64,000 nucleotides of DNA, taken from positions 310,001 to 374,000 of the forward strand of contig NZ_BAABHJ010000008.1 of NCBI RefSeq assembly GCF_039542035.1, given 5' to 3'. The DNA is from Actinoallomurus liliacearum. GTDB taxonomy: Bacteria > Actinomycetota > Actinomycetes > Streptosporangiales > Streptosporangiaceae. The notes below the pieces were generated by a model. That model was not told where the DNA came from. It saw only the letters and a list, made by a program, of their open reading frames with translations, and ran no database searches. Shown here piece by piece: positions 25,804-34,420 of this stretch (within the stretch, counting starts at the first letter, position 1; each line of letters begins with the position of its first letter). Both the position numbers and the translations under genes were made by a program.

Positions 25804-27045
25804 TCAAGCCCGACAGGCGTAGTCGTCGATAAGGTCCCGGACTTCCCGGACATCGCGGAACGGGCGGAGGCGAGCGAGGACGACCTGAGAGCGCCGAGTG
25901 GTGCGCTCGCTCGGCATATCGGCTGAGAGTTCCAGCACACGACGAGCCGTATGCGCGGCCTCCTCGGGCTCGTTGGCATCCGCGAGGGCGACCGCGAGCC
26001 AGGATAGATACAGCGCGAGTTCTCGAGCGTGCGTGCTGTCGTACCGGCCGAGCACCTCGGTCAGCACGGGCACCGCTCGCAGCGGACGTCGCAACTCCAC
26101 GTGGACACGGGCTTCCATGATCTGAAGCTCGTCCTCGTCGACCCAGTAGAGATAGGACGGGTCTTCGCCGCCGTGCTGGGAGAGAGCCTCGGATGCCCGT
26201 CCGAGGGCCCGGATCGCTGAGGGCGCCTGACCGGTCTTCGCATATGCCCAGGCGACCCGGTCCCAGAACAACGCCTTCGCCCGAGGCGGCGCGTCGTCAC
26301 CTGCCTCGTCGAGCGCAGCGGTGGCGAGACTCAGACCGGTTTCGAAAGCTCCCGTATTGGTCTGGTGATAGGCGAGGGAACCGACCAGGTTGGCCGCTGA
26401 TGTCCGGTCACCGGCCTCACGTGCCGCGCTGATACCGAGTTGGTAGACCTCCTCGGCCCGCTGGTCAAGACCTGCGTCACTGGCGATCCAGCCGGCGACC
26501 TGTGCCAGCTCGCTGATCGCGGCCAGGAAGGTCCGGCCGACCTGCTCGCTGAAACCGCCTGCCCGGTGCATGGCCACAGCCGTGTCCAGCTCTCGTAGTG
26601 CCGGGCCGATCAGGTCGCCGCCGGCCAGCACGTCGTCCGCGAGGCGCAGCCGGTGAATGCGGACCAAAAGGTCGGCGACCGCGTCAGAACCGATTCGCCA
26701 CCCGGTCGCGCCGCCGAACCGCGACGCCGGCACGTCGTCCTCCGAGAAGCCGTAAGCGAAGAATTCCGCATGTGCGTCCATGTGAGGCGGCTGCTGACCT
26801 CCGAACGCGAGAGTAGCTCGTCTTTCCAGTTCTTCTAACGAGACTTCCAGCGCCTCAGCGAGATACGGGAGCCAGAATCGAGGCGTACGCCGCCCTCGCT
26901 CGTACCGGCTGATCTCGTGACGGGTGACCGTCGGGCAGCCGGAAAGATCACAGAGGATCTCGGCGAGGCGTCGCTGGCTCTTACCGGCTCGTCGGCGCAG
27001 GTCCGCGAGATATGCACCGAATTCCTCATTCGCACCACTTGGCAT
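25804..27045 (-). CDS. XRE-family regulator with TPR-like C-terminal region
   Basis: The 413-residue protein has an N-terminal HTH (about 8-62: LRRRAGKSQRRLAEILCDL, then VTRHEISRYERGRRTPR). A long helical region follows with repeated tetratricopeptide-like pairs (SAANLVGSLAYHQTNTGAFE, ARELALYLSWLAVALADANE). Its base composition is lower in GC than its neighbours, and it uses rarer codons. Regulators of this type are common in filamentous actinomycetes, often beside small unknown proteins that they control. Here two such genes are divergent from it. The start ATG is at 27043-27045. Confidence 0.85.
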   Translation of the reverse strand: MPSGANEEFGAYLADLRRRAGKSQRRLAEILCDLSGCPTVTRHEISRYERGRRTPRFWLPYLAEALEVSLEELERRATLAFGGQQPPHMDAHAEFFAYGFSEDDVPASRFGGATGWRIGSDAVADLLVRIHRLRLADDVLAGGDLIGPALRELDTAVAMHRAGGFSEQVGRTFLAAISELAQVAGWIASDAGLDQRAEEVYQLGISAAREAGDRTSAANLVGSLAYHQTNTGAFETGLSLATAALDEAGDDAPPRAKALFWDRVAWAYAKTGQAPSAIRALGRASEALSQHGGEDPSYLYWVDEDELQIMEARVHVELRRPLRAVPVLTEVLGRYDSTHARELALYLSWLAVALADANEPEEAAHTARRVLELSADMPSERTTRRSQVVLARLRPFRDVREVRDLIDDYACRA

Positions 27046-27174
27046 TGACTCGCCCTTCCCGGAAAGCCTAGTGGCCCCCCACCTGGCTCCCCTACCGCGA
27101 ATTACTACAGGGTCTTATTGGTCTGCAAAGCGCAGCCTTCCAAATTCATCGTAACTCCGCGAGAAGGGAATCCC

Positions 27175-27549
27175 ATGACCGAATCAACGACGAATCCGCA
27201 GGACGGTGTCCTCCGGCAGGAGCGGGCGGTCCGGGCCCGGCTGGACGAACTCGCCACGGCGCTGCGGGGCCACGGGCTGGAGGTGCGGGTGGGGACCAGC
27301 GCCCTGATGGCCTGGAACCCCAAGGCATCGATGACCGATGATCCGCGTGGGGAGGCGATGAATCCGGGTCTCTCGCAGTACGTGGCCATCGCCCCCGACG
27401 ATGGATCGCTGAACTGGTACTGGTGCTGGACCGGCCCCTCCCGCGACGCGCCGCTGGAGACGGAGTACATGTGCCCGGCCGAGGAGATCGACCGCGCCGC
27501 CACCCTCATCACGAAGGTTCTGCGCGTCACCGACGAAGGCCGCCCGTGA
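27175..27549 (+). CDS. Hypothetical protein of the accessory module (124 aa)
   Basis: I do not recognise a named family. A helical N-terminus (QERAVRARLDELATALRGH) is followed by a probably beta-rich part containing LNWYWCWTGPSRDAPLE and EEIDRAATLITKVL. There are no signal or membrane segments. The ATG at 27175 is preceded by GAAGGGAA. Its stop overlaps the GTG of the next gene (GTGA), so both are co-translated. The divergent XRE regulator probably controls them. Confidence 0.65.
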   Translation: MTESTTNPQDGVLRQERAVRARLDELATALRGHGLEVRVGTSALMAWNPKASMTDDPRGEAMNPGLSQYVAIAPDDGSLNWYWCWTGPSRDAPLETEYMCPAEEIDRAATLITKVLRVTDEGRP

Positions 27550-27896
27550 GCACGCCGTGGCCGTACCCCCAAGGTCGCGCGGTCCCGGGGGAACCCGTCA
27601 CTCGCGTCGATCCGCCGGTCTTACCGGCCGCGCGGCCGTACAGAGCGGGACCTGGGTGGTGGCTCACGCGCCTGCGAGCCGAGTTCCCACGCTGGGGAAT
27701 CCTGTTCGACCCGTGGAGATCCACCTGGATCGCCGTGCGAGGACGACACGACATCGAGGTCGCTCCGACGGCGATCGCGCTTCATGACGCCCTCGCGGCG
27801 CGCGGTCTCACGCCGGCGCCGGTCAGCGGGCCGTGCCGAACTCCGCCGTCGCCGAACGCCTGGTCGGCTGAGCCTGCGGCGCGCCGGCGCACCTAA
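27546..27896 (+). CDS. Hypothetical protein with foreign C-terminal tail (116 aa)
   Basis: The central part (WWLTRLRAEFPRWGILFDPW, then STWIAVRGRHDIEVAPTAIA) looks like a small soluble domain seen beside XRE regulators in actinomycetes; no function is known. From about residue 90 the coding DNA enters the right copy of the direct repeat. Compared with the MFS gene end, one base is missing near 27830, so the repeat is read in another frame (CRTPPSPNAWSA). The original C-terminus was therefore probably lost. The GTG start at 27546 overlaps the previous stop. Confidence 0.55.
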   Translation: MSTPWPYPQGRAVPGEPVTRVDPPVLPAARPYRAGPGWWLTRLRAEFPRWGILFDPWRSTWIAVRGRHDIEVAPTAIALHDALAARGLTPAPVSGPCRTPPSPNAWSAEPAARRRT

Positions 27897-27927
27897 TGCT
27901 CGGTGAAGCCGCCGCCGCGTCACGAGA
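27814..27927. repeat. Direct repeat, right copy
   Basis: This is the second copy of the MFS 3' end and downstream sequence (compare 25668-25784). In the MFS frame it still reads AVPNSAVAERLVG then a stop at 27868-27870, so it is a remnant of an MFS gene end rather than native sequence of the hypothetical gene. Confidence 0.8.
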
Positions 27928-28026
27928 GTGCGGCCTTTGGCGGGTATGCGGCCGCCTTTGCCGAGCGTTTTGTGCAGCGGTCTCCGCAGGTTGCATCACC
28001 CGGGTCGCCCGTCCTCTTTCACCGGC

Positions 28027-28063
28027 GTCTACCCAGAGGAGAATTCGTCTCCCCAGAGTAGAC
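28027..28063. other. Nested inverted repeats in a gene-free stretch
   Basis: Outer arms GTCTAC (28027-28032) and GTAGAC (28058-28063) enclose GGAGA (28038-28042) and TCTCC (28048-28052). The region 27897-28254 holds no gene I can support; this and the terminator at 28212 are its only clear structures. Confidence 0.4.
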
Positions 28064-28211
28064 ACCGCCAGAAACGACGCCCCGCCCGGCGGGCGGACCG
28101 TTCTCCCCGGCCGGCGACGCCCGCATCCCTCGCCGTGCCGCACAGTCAGCGGTCGACCAACATGTGTTCCACCGGACACGTTCTGGGCGGAAGCCCCGGT
28201 GGAAACATCTA

Positions 28212-28240
28212 CCGCGTCCCCGCTGGTGGCGGGAACGCGG
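28212..28240 (-). terminator. Terminator of the 84-aa protein gene
   Basis: A stem of about 12 bp (CCGCGTCCCCGC against GCGGGAACGCGG, one mismatch) lies 14 bp beyond the stop of the leftward gene at 28255. Confidence 0.6.
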
Positions 28241-28254
28241 TGTCGGCGGCGGGC

Positions 28255-28509
28255 TTATGGCCTGGAGGGGTGGCTCATCTCCTGTTGGAGGCGGCGCATG
28301 GCCTCCTCACCGGCGCGTTCGGCCTCCTCGGGGGTCTTGATCTCGGTGAGGGCGATCCGCAGGGCGGCCTCTGCGGCGTCGGCCGCCGCGCGGGCGGTGA
28401 TGGCGTGGGTATGAGCGCGTTCGATGTCGCCGAGGCCGATGCAGTCGAAGGAGACCTGCGTGTCGTGGGCGGCGAGTTCGAGCTGGCGGGCGGCTTCGTC
28501 AAGACTCAT
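28255..28509 (-). CDS. Small all-helical protein (84 aa), unknown function
   Basis: The gene has an excellent ribosome site (AGGAGG seven bases before the ATG at 28507-28509) and its own terminator, so it is likely to be real and expressed. The protein is predicted to be helical and Ala/Glu rich (SLDEAARQLELAAHDTQV, then ARAAADAAEAALRIAL), with one cysteine and no membrane segment. I do not recognise a family. Confidence 0.7.
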   Translation of the reverse strand: MSLDEAARQLELAAHDTQVSFDCIGLGDIERAHTHAITARAAADAAEAALRIALTEIKTPEEAERAGEEAMRRLQQEMSHPSRP

Positions 28510-28586
28510 TCTTGATCCTCCTCATCGCCGCACGTCCTACCCGCGTTCAACACTTCGACACAACCATTTCGGCCGCGTCTCGGCCC

Positions 28587-30002
28587 TCAGGGCGAGACGG
28601 CCTGCGCCAGGAGGTCGACCGCCTCGGCGAGCCGGCGTTCCGGCAGGCGCGCGTAGCCGACGACGATGGCGGGCGGACCCGGGTGCCGTACGCGCATCGG
28701 CGCGACCCCTTCGACCGCGACGCCCAGCGCGGCGGCTCGGGCGACGACCTCGGCCTCGTCCGTACCGGCGGGCAGCTCGACGTACGCGTGCAGTCCGGCG
28801 GAGACTCCGTGGACGCGGACCTGCGGCAGGCGCCGCGTCAGGGCGGCGGCGAACGCGTCACGGCGGTCCCGGTAGCGCCGCCGCATGCCGCGCAGGTACC
28901 GGTCGTACGCTCCGGTGGCGATCAGCCGGGCGAGGACGTGCTGGTCGAGCACTGCCGGACCGAGGTCGTACAGCGCCCGCGCGGCGCGCAGCCGGTGCGC
29001 CAGCCACGGTGGTGCGACCGCCCAGCCGAGCCGCAACGCCGGGGACAGCGCCTTGCTCACCGATCCGGCCAGGACGACCCGCTCGGGGGCCAGGCCCTGG
29101 AGGCAGCCGACCGGGTCCCGGTCGTACCGGAACTCCCCGTCGTAGTCGTCCTCGATGATCAGGGCGTCGACGGCACGCGCCCACTCGACCAGTGCCGCGC
29201 GACGGCGAGGCGACAGGACGACGCCGGTCGGGAACTGGTGCGCCGGGGTGATGAGCAGCGCCCGCGCCCGCGTGCGGGCCAGGGCGGCGACGTCGATCCC
29301 CTCCTCGTCCACGGGGACGCCGACCAGCCGTATGCCGGTCGCCCGGATCAGCGGGAGCTGCTGGTGGGCCAGGGGGTCCTCGACGGCGAGCAGCCGGTGG
29401 CCCTCCTCGCCGAGGACGCGGGGAACGGTCGCCAGCGCGTGGGCCACTCCGGCGGTGATCACGACCGTGTCCGGCTCGGTCACGGCGGCGCGCACGCGCG
29501 CCAGGTACCCCGCCAGCTCGGTCCGCAGCCGCCGGGTCCCGGCCGGGTCGGGGTAGTTCAGCTCGGCGTACGGGAGGTCCCGCAGCACGTCCCGCGTCGT
29601 CGCCGCCCACAGGTCCCTCGGGAACGACGTCAGGTCCGGCTTGCCCGGCCGCAGGTCGTACGCGATGCCGGGTGGGTCGACCGGTCCGGCCGCCGTACCG
29701 GCGGCGAGCCGGAGGACTCGCCGGTGCGCCGAGCCGGTGGCCGTCGGCGGCGGGGGCGCGGCGGTGCGGGCCACCCGCGTGCCGTCGCCCTGCCGGGAGA
29801 CGAGGAACCCCTCGGCGACGAGCTGTTCGTACGCGGTCACGACCACGCCTCGGGAGACCTTCAGGTCATCGGCGAGGTCGCGGGTGGAGGGCAGCCGCCG
29901 GCCGGGGGTGAGCGTTCCGCGTCGTACGAGGTCACGGAGCCCGTCGGCGACCTGTACGGCGAGCCGGCCGGTGGAACGGTCGAGCGTCAGATGCAGGTCC
30001 AC
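28587..30002 (-). CDS. MocR/PdxR-type GntR regulator with aminotransferase domain
   Basis: The 471-residue protein is a fusion. Residues 10-78 form a GntR winged helix (LPSTRDLADDLKVSRGVV), and residues 110-470 form a class I aminotransferase fold with the PLP lysine at Lys317 (GSVSKALSPALRLGW) and the EDDYDGEFRYD motif. MocR proteins bind PLP or an amino compound and control neighbouring genes; PdxR members control vitamin B6 synthesis. Here no pdx gene is adjacent. The divergent EamA transporter is the likely target, and the shared 85-bp region carries well-formed binding boxes. The start is GTG at 30000-30002. Confidence 0.94.
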   Translation of the reverse strand: MDLHLTLDRSTGRLAVQVADGLRDLVRRGTLTPGRRLPSTRDLADDLKVSRGVVVTAYEQLVAEGFLVSRQGDGTRVARTAAPPPPTATGSAHRRVLRLAAGTAAGPVDPPGIAYDLRPGKPDLTSFPRDLWAATTRDVLRDLPYAELNYPDPAGTRRLRTELAGYLARVRAAVTEPDTVVITAGVAHALATVPRVLGEEGHRLLAVEDPLAHQQLPLIRATGIRLVGVPVDEEGIDVAALARTRARALLITPAHQFPTGVVLSPRRRAALVEWARAVDALIIEDDYDGEFRYDRDPVGCLQGLAPERVVLAGSVSKALSPALRLGWAVAPPWLAHRLRAARALYDLGPAVLDQHVLARLIATGAYDRYLRGMRRRYRDRRDAFAAALTRRLPQVRVHGVSAGLHAYVELPAGTDEAEVVARAAALGVAVEGVAPMRVRHPGPPAIVVGYARLPERRLAEAVDLLAQAVSP

Positions 30003-30020
30003 ACGCGCCGCCCTCCGGAA

Positions 30021-30066
30021 TGGTCCTCGTTACGGGTGATCGATTGGTCCTCGTGCCCGGACCAAT
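30021..30066. promoter_or_regulatory. MocR binding boxes
   Basis: TGGTCCTCGT occurs twice in the same direction (30021-30030 and 30045-30054, 24 bp apart). The second copy is part of a perfect inverted repeat, ATTGGTCC (30043-30050) with GGACCAAT (30059-30066). A direct plus inverted arrangement is the known style of MocR/PdxR operators. Confidence 0.7.
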
Positions 30067-30087
30067 GACTGCCTAGCGTCTCAGTCC

Positions 30088-31041
30088 ATGGAGCAGAGCA
30101 CCAGCCCGCGCGGCCTCGTCCAGGCCGCGACCGCGATGACCCTTGTCGGCACGCTGACCGCCGTGTCCGCGGCGATCGCCCGTTACCCGGTGTACGGCGG
30201 CCAGGCCGTCCGTTACGCGGTCGCCGCCGTGATCCTCCTGGTCGTCGCCCGGCTGAGCGAGCGGTCCCGTGGGCCCCGGACGCGCCGGCGCCTGAGGCTC
30301 CGCGAGTGGGCGCTGGTCACGGCGCTCGCCGCGACCGGGCTGGCGGGCTTCAACGTCTGCATCGTCGAGGGGACGCGGTACACCACACCCGCGATGATCG
30401 GCACGGTGGTGGGCGCGGTCCCGGTGCTCCTCGCGGTCATCGCGCCGCTGCTGGAGCGGCGGCGCCCCGCCCCGCGTCTCGTGGTGGCCGCGGTCATCGT
30501 GGCGCTGGGCGCGGCGGCGGCCAACGGGCTCGGCGGCGGCAGCGTCCCCGGCCTGCTGCTGGCCCTCGGCGCCCTGGCCGGCGAGATGGCCTTCTCGCTC
30601 CTCGCCGTGCCGCTCCTGCCCAGGCTCGGGCCGATCCGGGTGTCGGCGTACTCGGCGGCCGCCGCGACCCCGATGCTGCTCGGCACCGGCCTGCTCGTGG
30701 ACGGCACCGCCGTCGTGCGGGTGCCCACCGCCGGCGAGCTGGCGGGGTTCGCGTACCTGGTGGTCGTCGTGACGGTCGGGGCATTCCTGCTCTGGTACGA
30801 CGCGCTGGGCAGGATCGGCGCGGACCGGGCCGGGCTGTTCGCGGGCCTGATCCCGGTGAGCGCGGCGGTCACGACGATGGTGCTCGGACTGGGCACGCCG
30901 AGCGCGGCGGAACTCACCGGCGCCCTTCTGGTCGGGTGCGGCGTCGCGGCCGGTCTCGGCGGCCCGCGGCGGTCGGCGCCGGCGGTCGCCGTACCGCCGG
31001 ATCAGGAACCCGCGGGGGTCACGGGGGCGCCGTGTCCGTGA
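30088..31041 (+). CDS. EamA/DMT-family transporter
   Basis: The 317-residue protein has ten hydrophobic segments in two repeats of five, the EamA layout. It includes GFNVCIVEGTRYTTPAMIGT in the first half and LLWYDALGRIGADRAGLFA in the second. Family members export amino acids, metabolites or drugs. Its control by the divergent MocR regulator suggests an amino compound or vitamin B6-related substrate, which is an inference. The ATG is at 30088. Confidence 0.9.
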   Translation: MEQSTSPRGLVQAATAMTLVGTLTAVSAAIARYPVYGGQAVRYAVAAVILLVVARLSERSRGPRTRRRLRLREWALVTALAATGLAGFNVCIVEGTRYTTPAMIGTVVGAVPVLLAVIAPLLERRRPAPRLVVAAVIVALGAAAANGLGGGSVPGLLLALGALAGEMAFSLLAVPLLPRLGPIRVSAYSAAAATPMLLGTGLLVDGTAVVRVPTAGELAGFAYLVVVVTVGAFLLWYDALGRIGADRAGLFAGLIPVSAAVTTMVLGLGTPSAAELTGALLVGCGVAAGLGGPRRSAPAVAVPPDQEPAGVTGAPCP

Positions 31042-31074
31042 CGCCGGGCGGCGCGGTGGCCCCGGACCGCCGGC

Positions 31075-31326
31075 TCACACCGAGTGCCGGCGATGCGGCA
31101 GGTGGCGCCTTACCGACGCCGATGTCATTCTCGACCGGAGGCGCCACGAGGCCGGTTTGGGGAGCGTGCCGATCGGCCACTCGCGATCGACGTTCCGCAG
31201 GACGATCGCCAGCAGGCTGATCACGATCGCGGAGACGATCACGATGCCGAAGATCGCGATCACCAGGTAGAAAAGGGCCGGGTGGTGGAACTCGCCGCCC
31301 GGGGCGGCATAGGTGTTGAACAGCAT
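31075..31326 (-). CDS. Small single-span membrane protein (83 aa)
   Basis: The protein has one strong hydrophobic segment (FYLVIAIFGIVIVSAIVISL, about 19-38) and a basic tail (RLRSRMTSASVRRHL). The ATG at 31324-31326 follows AAGGGGGGAG. I do not recognise a family. It is divergent from the class I fumarase gene and converges with the EamA gene. Confidence 0.6.
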   Translation of the reverse strand: MLFNTYAAPGGEFHHPALFYLVIAIFGIVIVSAIVISLLAIVLRNVDREWPIGTLPKPASWRLRSRMTSASVRRHLPHRRHSV

Positions 31327-31461
31327 GACTCCCCCCTTCGCCCGTATTACCCCCCGTGCAGCCCTGCGGCAAGGGACTTCCGTCCCGAGGCGCGTTCGGT
31401 CCTGGAACCGGGCGGTCCTAGGCTTGGGGACCACACCACCGTGTCGTCAGCGAGGAAGCCG

Positions 31462-33102
31462 ATGCCCGAATTCGCCTTCACCGAGCTACTCCCCCAGGGT
31501 TCGGACGAGACCGAGTACCGCCTGCTCACGAGCGACGGGATCAGCGAGTTCGAGGCGGGCGGCCGTACGTTCCTGCAGGTCGAGCCCGAGGCGCTCCGGC
31601 TGCTCACCGAGACGGCGATCCATGACATCTCCCACCTGCTCCGGCCCGCGCACCTGACGCAGCTCCGGAAGATCCTCGATGACCCGGAGTCGTCGCCCAA
31701 CGACCGGTTCGTCGCCCTCGACCTGCTGAAGAACGCCAACATCGCGGCGGCGGGCGTGCTCCCCATGTGCCAGGACACCGGTACCGCCATCGTGATGGGC
31801 AAGCGCGGCCAGCACGTCCTGACCGACGGGGACGACGAGCGCCACATCGCCCGGGGCGTCTACGACGCGTACACGAAGCTGAACCTCCGCTACTCCCAGA
31901 TGGCGCCGCTGACCATGTGGGAGGAGAAGAACACCGGCAGCAACCTGCCCGCCCAGATCGAGCTGTACGCCGCGCCCGGCGACGCGTACAAGTTCCTGTT
32001 CATGGCCAAGGGCGGCGGCAGCGCGAACAAGTCGTTCCTGTACCAGGAGACCAAGGCCGTCCTGAACCCGAACCGGATGCTCTCCTTCCTGGAGGAGAAG
32101 ATCCGGTCGCTCGGCACCGCCGCGTGCCCGCCGTACCACCTCGCCATCGTGGTGGGCGGCACGAGCGCGGAGTACGCCCTCAAGACCGCCAAGTACGCCT
32201 CGGCGCACTACCTCGACACGCTGCCGACCGAGGGGGGCCCGACCGGCCACGGCTTCCGCGACCTGGAGCTCGAGCAGCAGGTCTTCGAGCTCACCCAGAA
32301 GCTCGGGATCGGGGCGCAGTTCGGCGGGAAGTACTTCTGCCACGACGTCCGCGTCGTCCGGCTGCCCCGCCACGGCGCGTCGTGCCCGGTGGCGATCGCG
32401 GTGTCCTGCAGCGCCGACCGGCAGGCCCTGGCGAAGATCACTCGAGACGGCGTGTTCCTCGAGCAGCTGGAGAACGACCCGGCGCGCTACCTGCCCGAGA
32501 CGACCGACGACGACCTCGAGGGCGAGGTCGTCCGCATCGACCTGAACCGCCCGATGGACGAGATCCGCGCCGAGCTCGGCCGGTACCCGGTCAAGACGCG
32601 GCTGGCGCTCACCGGGCCGCTCGTCGTCGCCCGCGACATCGCCCACGCCAAGATCAAGGAGCGCCTGGACGCCGGCGAGCCGATGCCGCAGTACCTGCGC
32701 GACCACGCCGTGTACTACGCCGGGCCGGCCAAGACCCCGGAGGGCTACGCGAGCGGTTCGTTCGGCCCGACGACGGCCGGCCGGATGGACTCCTACGTCG
32801 AGCAGTTCCAGGCGGCCGGCGGCTCACTGGTGATGCTGGCGAAGGGCAACCGCAGCAAGCAGGTCACCGAGGCCTGCAAGGCACACGGCGGCTTCTACCT
32901 CGGCTCGATCGGCGGCCCGGCCGCCCGGCTGGCCCAGGACTGCATCAAGAAGGTCGAGGTGCTGGAGTACCCGGAGCTCGGCATGGAGGCGGTCTGGAAG
33001 ATCGAGGTCGAGGACTTCCCCGCCTTCATCGTCGTGAACGACAAGGGCGAGGACTTCTTCGCGGACACGACGGGACCGCTGCTGACCATCGGGCGGCGCT
33101 GA
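31462..33102 (+). CDS. Class I fumarate hydratase (4Fe-4S)
   Basis: This enzyme interconverts fumarate and malate in the TCA cycle with an oxygen-sensitive 4Fe-4S cluster. The 546-residue protein has fused alpha and beta domains. Likely cluster cysteines are Cys103 (LPMCQDTGTA) and those in AACPPYHLAIVVGG and RLPRHGASCPVAIAVSC. The C-terminal beta domain carries FGPTTAGRMDSYVEQF. The ATG at 31462 follows GAGGAA. A class II, iron-free fumarase is encoded 3.6 kb downstream, so the organism can presumably switch between the two with oxygen or iron supply. Confidence 0.95.
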   Translation: MPEFAFTELLPQGSDETEYRLLTSDGISEFEAGGRTFLQVEPEALRLLTETAIHDISHLLRPAHLTQLRKILDDPESSPNDRFVALDLLKNANIAAAGVLPMCQDTGTAIVMGKRGQHVLTDGDDERHIARGVYDAYTKLNLRYSQMAPLTMWEEKNTGSNLPAQIELYAAPGDAYKFLFMAKGGGSANKSFLYQETKAVLNPNRMLSFLEEKIRSLGTAACPPYHLAIVVGGTSAEYALKTAKYASAHYLDTLPTEGGPTGHGFRDLELEQQVFELTQKLGIGAQFGGKYFCHDVRVVRLPRHGASCPVAIAVSCSADRQALAKITRDGVFLEQLENDPARYLPETTDDDLEGEVVRIDLNRPMDEIRAELGRYPVKTRLALTGPLVVARDIAHAKIKERLDAGEPMPQYLRDHAVYYAGPAKTPEGYASGSFGPTTAGRMDSYVEQFQAAGGSLVMLAKGNRSKQVTEACKAHGGFYLGSIGGPAARLAQDCIKKVEVLEYPELGMEAVWKIEVEDFPAFIVVNDKGEDFFADTTGPLLTIGRR

Positions 33103-33139
33103 CGCGTCGGGAGTTCCTCGGCCCGGCCTCAAGGGTCGG

Positions 33140-34420
33140 CTACTCCCCGTTGCCCTTCCCCTTGCCGCTGTTCTCGTTCGGGCCGTTCCCCTTGCCGTTG
33201 TTGCTGTTGCCGTTGTTGCCCTTGCCCTTGTTCACGGCGCTCTGATCGGTCTTGGCCTGGGTCGGTGAGACGGCGGCGGCCGGGCTCGTCCTCGCGGGCG
33301 TGCGGCGGGACACGGTACGGCGCGTGGCGGGCGGGGTGCCCGCCGAGGCGGGTTGTGGCGGTGCGTGGCCGCGCGGCCGGAGGGAGGGCGTGCCGGGCCG
33401 GGGCGACCCGACGGTGGCGCCGCCGGTGGGCGGCCGGCTCTCCCCCTGGTCCGTTCCGTAGAGCAGCGCGGCGACGACGGCGGCGGCCGTGGCGGCGACC
33501 ACCGCGGCGACCAGGGCCGGTACGACCGGTCGCCGCGCGTACCCGGCCTTCTGCGGCGCCGTGGCGGCGACGCCGAGGCGCGCGAGGAGTTCGGCGGGTC
33601 GCGGCCGCTCCGCGGGGTCTTTCGCCAGTGCCGCCGCGACCAGCGGGCGGAGCGACGCGTCCAGCCCGGTCAGGTCGGGCGGCTGGTGGATCACCCGGCC
33701 CGCCAGTTCGTCGCCGTCCCCCTCACCGAACGGGTTGCGGCCGAGCCCGGCGTACGCCACGAGACAGCCCCAGCCGAAGACGTCGGACGCGGCGGTTGCG
33801 GGCTGCCCGGTCAGCCGCTCCGGAGGGATCCAGCCGGGACTGCCCATTACGACGCCGTCCCTGGTCAGCCCGCCGGAGGCGGGCAGCCGCTGGGCGATCC
33901 CGAAGTCGATGATCCGCGGGCCGGTGGGCGTCAGCAGGACGTTCGCGGGCTTGAGGTCCCGATGGACCATGCCCGCCCCGTGAATCGCGGTCAGGGCGCG
34001 CGCGACCCCCGTCGCGAGGGCGCGCAACTGCTCCGGCCGCAGGGGTCCGCCGGTGTCGACGATGTGCGCGAGCGACGGGCCCTCGACGTACTCGGTGATC
34101 AGGTAGGGCGGCCGCTCGGCGGTGCCGTCGGCGAGCACCCGCGCCGTCCAGCCCCCCGGCACCCGCCGCGCGCAGTCCGCCTCGCTCTGGAAACGGAGGC
34201 GCAGGATCTCGTCGTCGGCGTCTTCGGGGCGTGCGGTCTTGACCGCGACGAGCCCGCCGTTCCGGTCGCGCCCCAGGTAGACGACGCCCATCCCGCCCGA
34301 GCCCAGCCTGGCCACCAGACGATGCCCGCCGATGGCCGCGGGGTCGTCGACCTCCAACGGGAGCACACCGGAAGCGACGACGGTGGGTCCACCGAGCCCC
34401 GAAGCCGAAAAGGTTTCCAT
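33140..34420 (-). CDS. Membrane Ser/Thr protein kinase with Asn/Gly/Lys-rich tail
   Basis: The 426-residue kinase has the glycine loop (LGSGGMGVVYLGRD), catalytic lysine (VAVKTARPE), catalytic loop (HRDLKPANVLL), DFG segment (IDFGIAQRL) and GSPGWIPPERL. Further on there is one membrane segment (about 295-315: VVPALVAAVVAATAAAVVAAL), then an outside tail ending in repeats of KGNG/NGN. No PASTA domains are present. I chose the ATG at 34418-34420 because AGAGG lies 7 nt upstream; a GTG two codons earlier is possible. It is divergent from a second kinase. Confidence 0.92.
   Translation of the reverse strand: METFSASGLGGPTVVASGVLPLEVDDPAAIGGHRLVARLGSGGMGVVYLGRDRNGGLVAVKTARPEDADDEILRLRFQSEADCARRVPGGWTARVLADGTAERPPYLITEYVEGPSLAHIVDTGGPLRPEQLRALATGVARALTAIHGAGMVHRDLKPANVLLTPTGPRIIDFGIAQRLPASGGLTRDGVVMGSPGWIPPERLTGQPATAASDVFGWGCLVAYAGLGRNPFGEGDGDELAGRVIHQPPDLTGLDASLRPLVAAALAKDPAERPRPAELLARLGVAATAPQKAGYARRPVVPALVAAVVAATAAAVVAALLYGTDQGESRPPTGGATVGSPRPGTPSLRPRGHAPPQPASAGTPPATRRTVSRRTPARTSPAAAVSPTQAKTDQSAVNKGKGNNGNSNNGKGNGPNENSGKGKGNGE

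Noticed and set aside
25668..27927. Insertion sequence or prophage with attachment sites
   Set aside because: No transposase, integrase or terminal inverted repeats are present; the repeats diverge too much for a recent target duplication.
28587..30002. Assigning the MocR protein as pdxR
   Set aside because: No pyridoxal synthase genes are adjacent, so a vitamin B6 role is not supported; the family name is kept.
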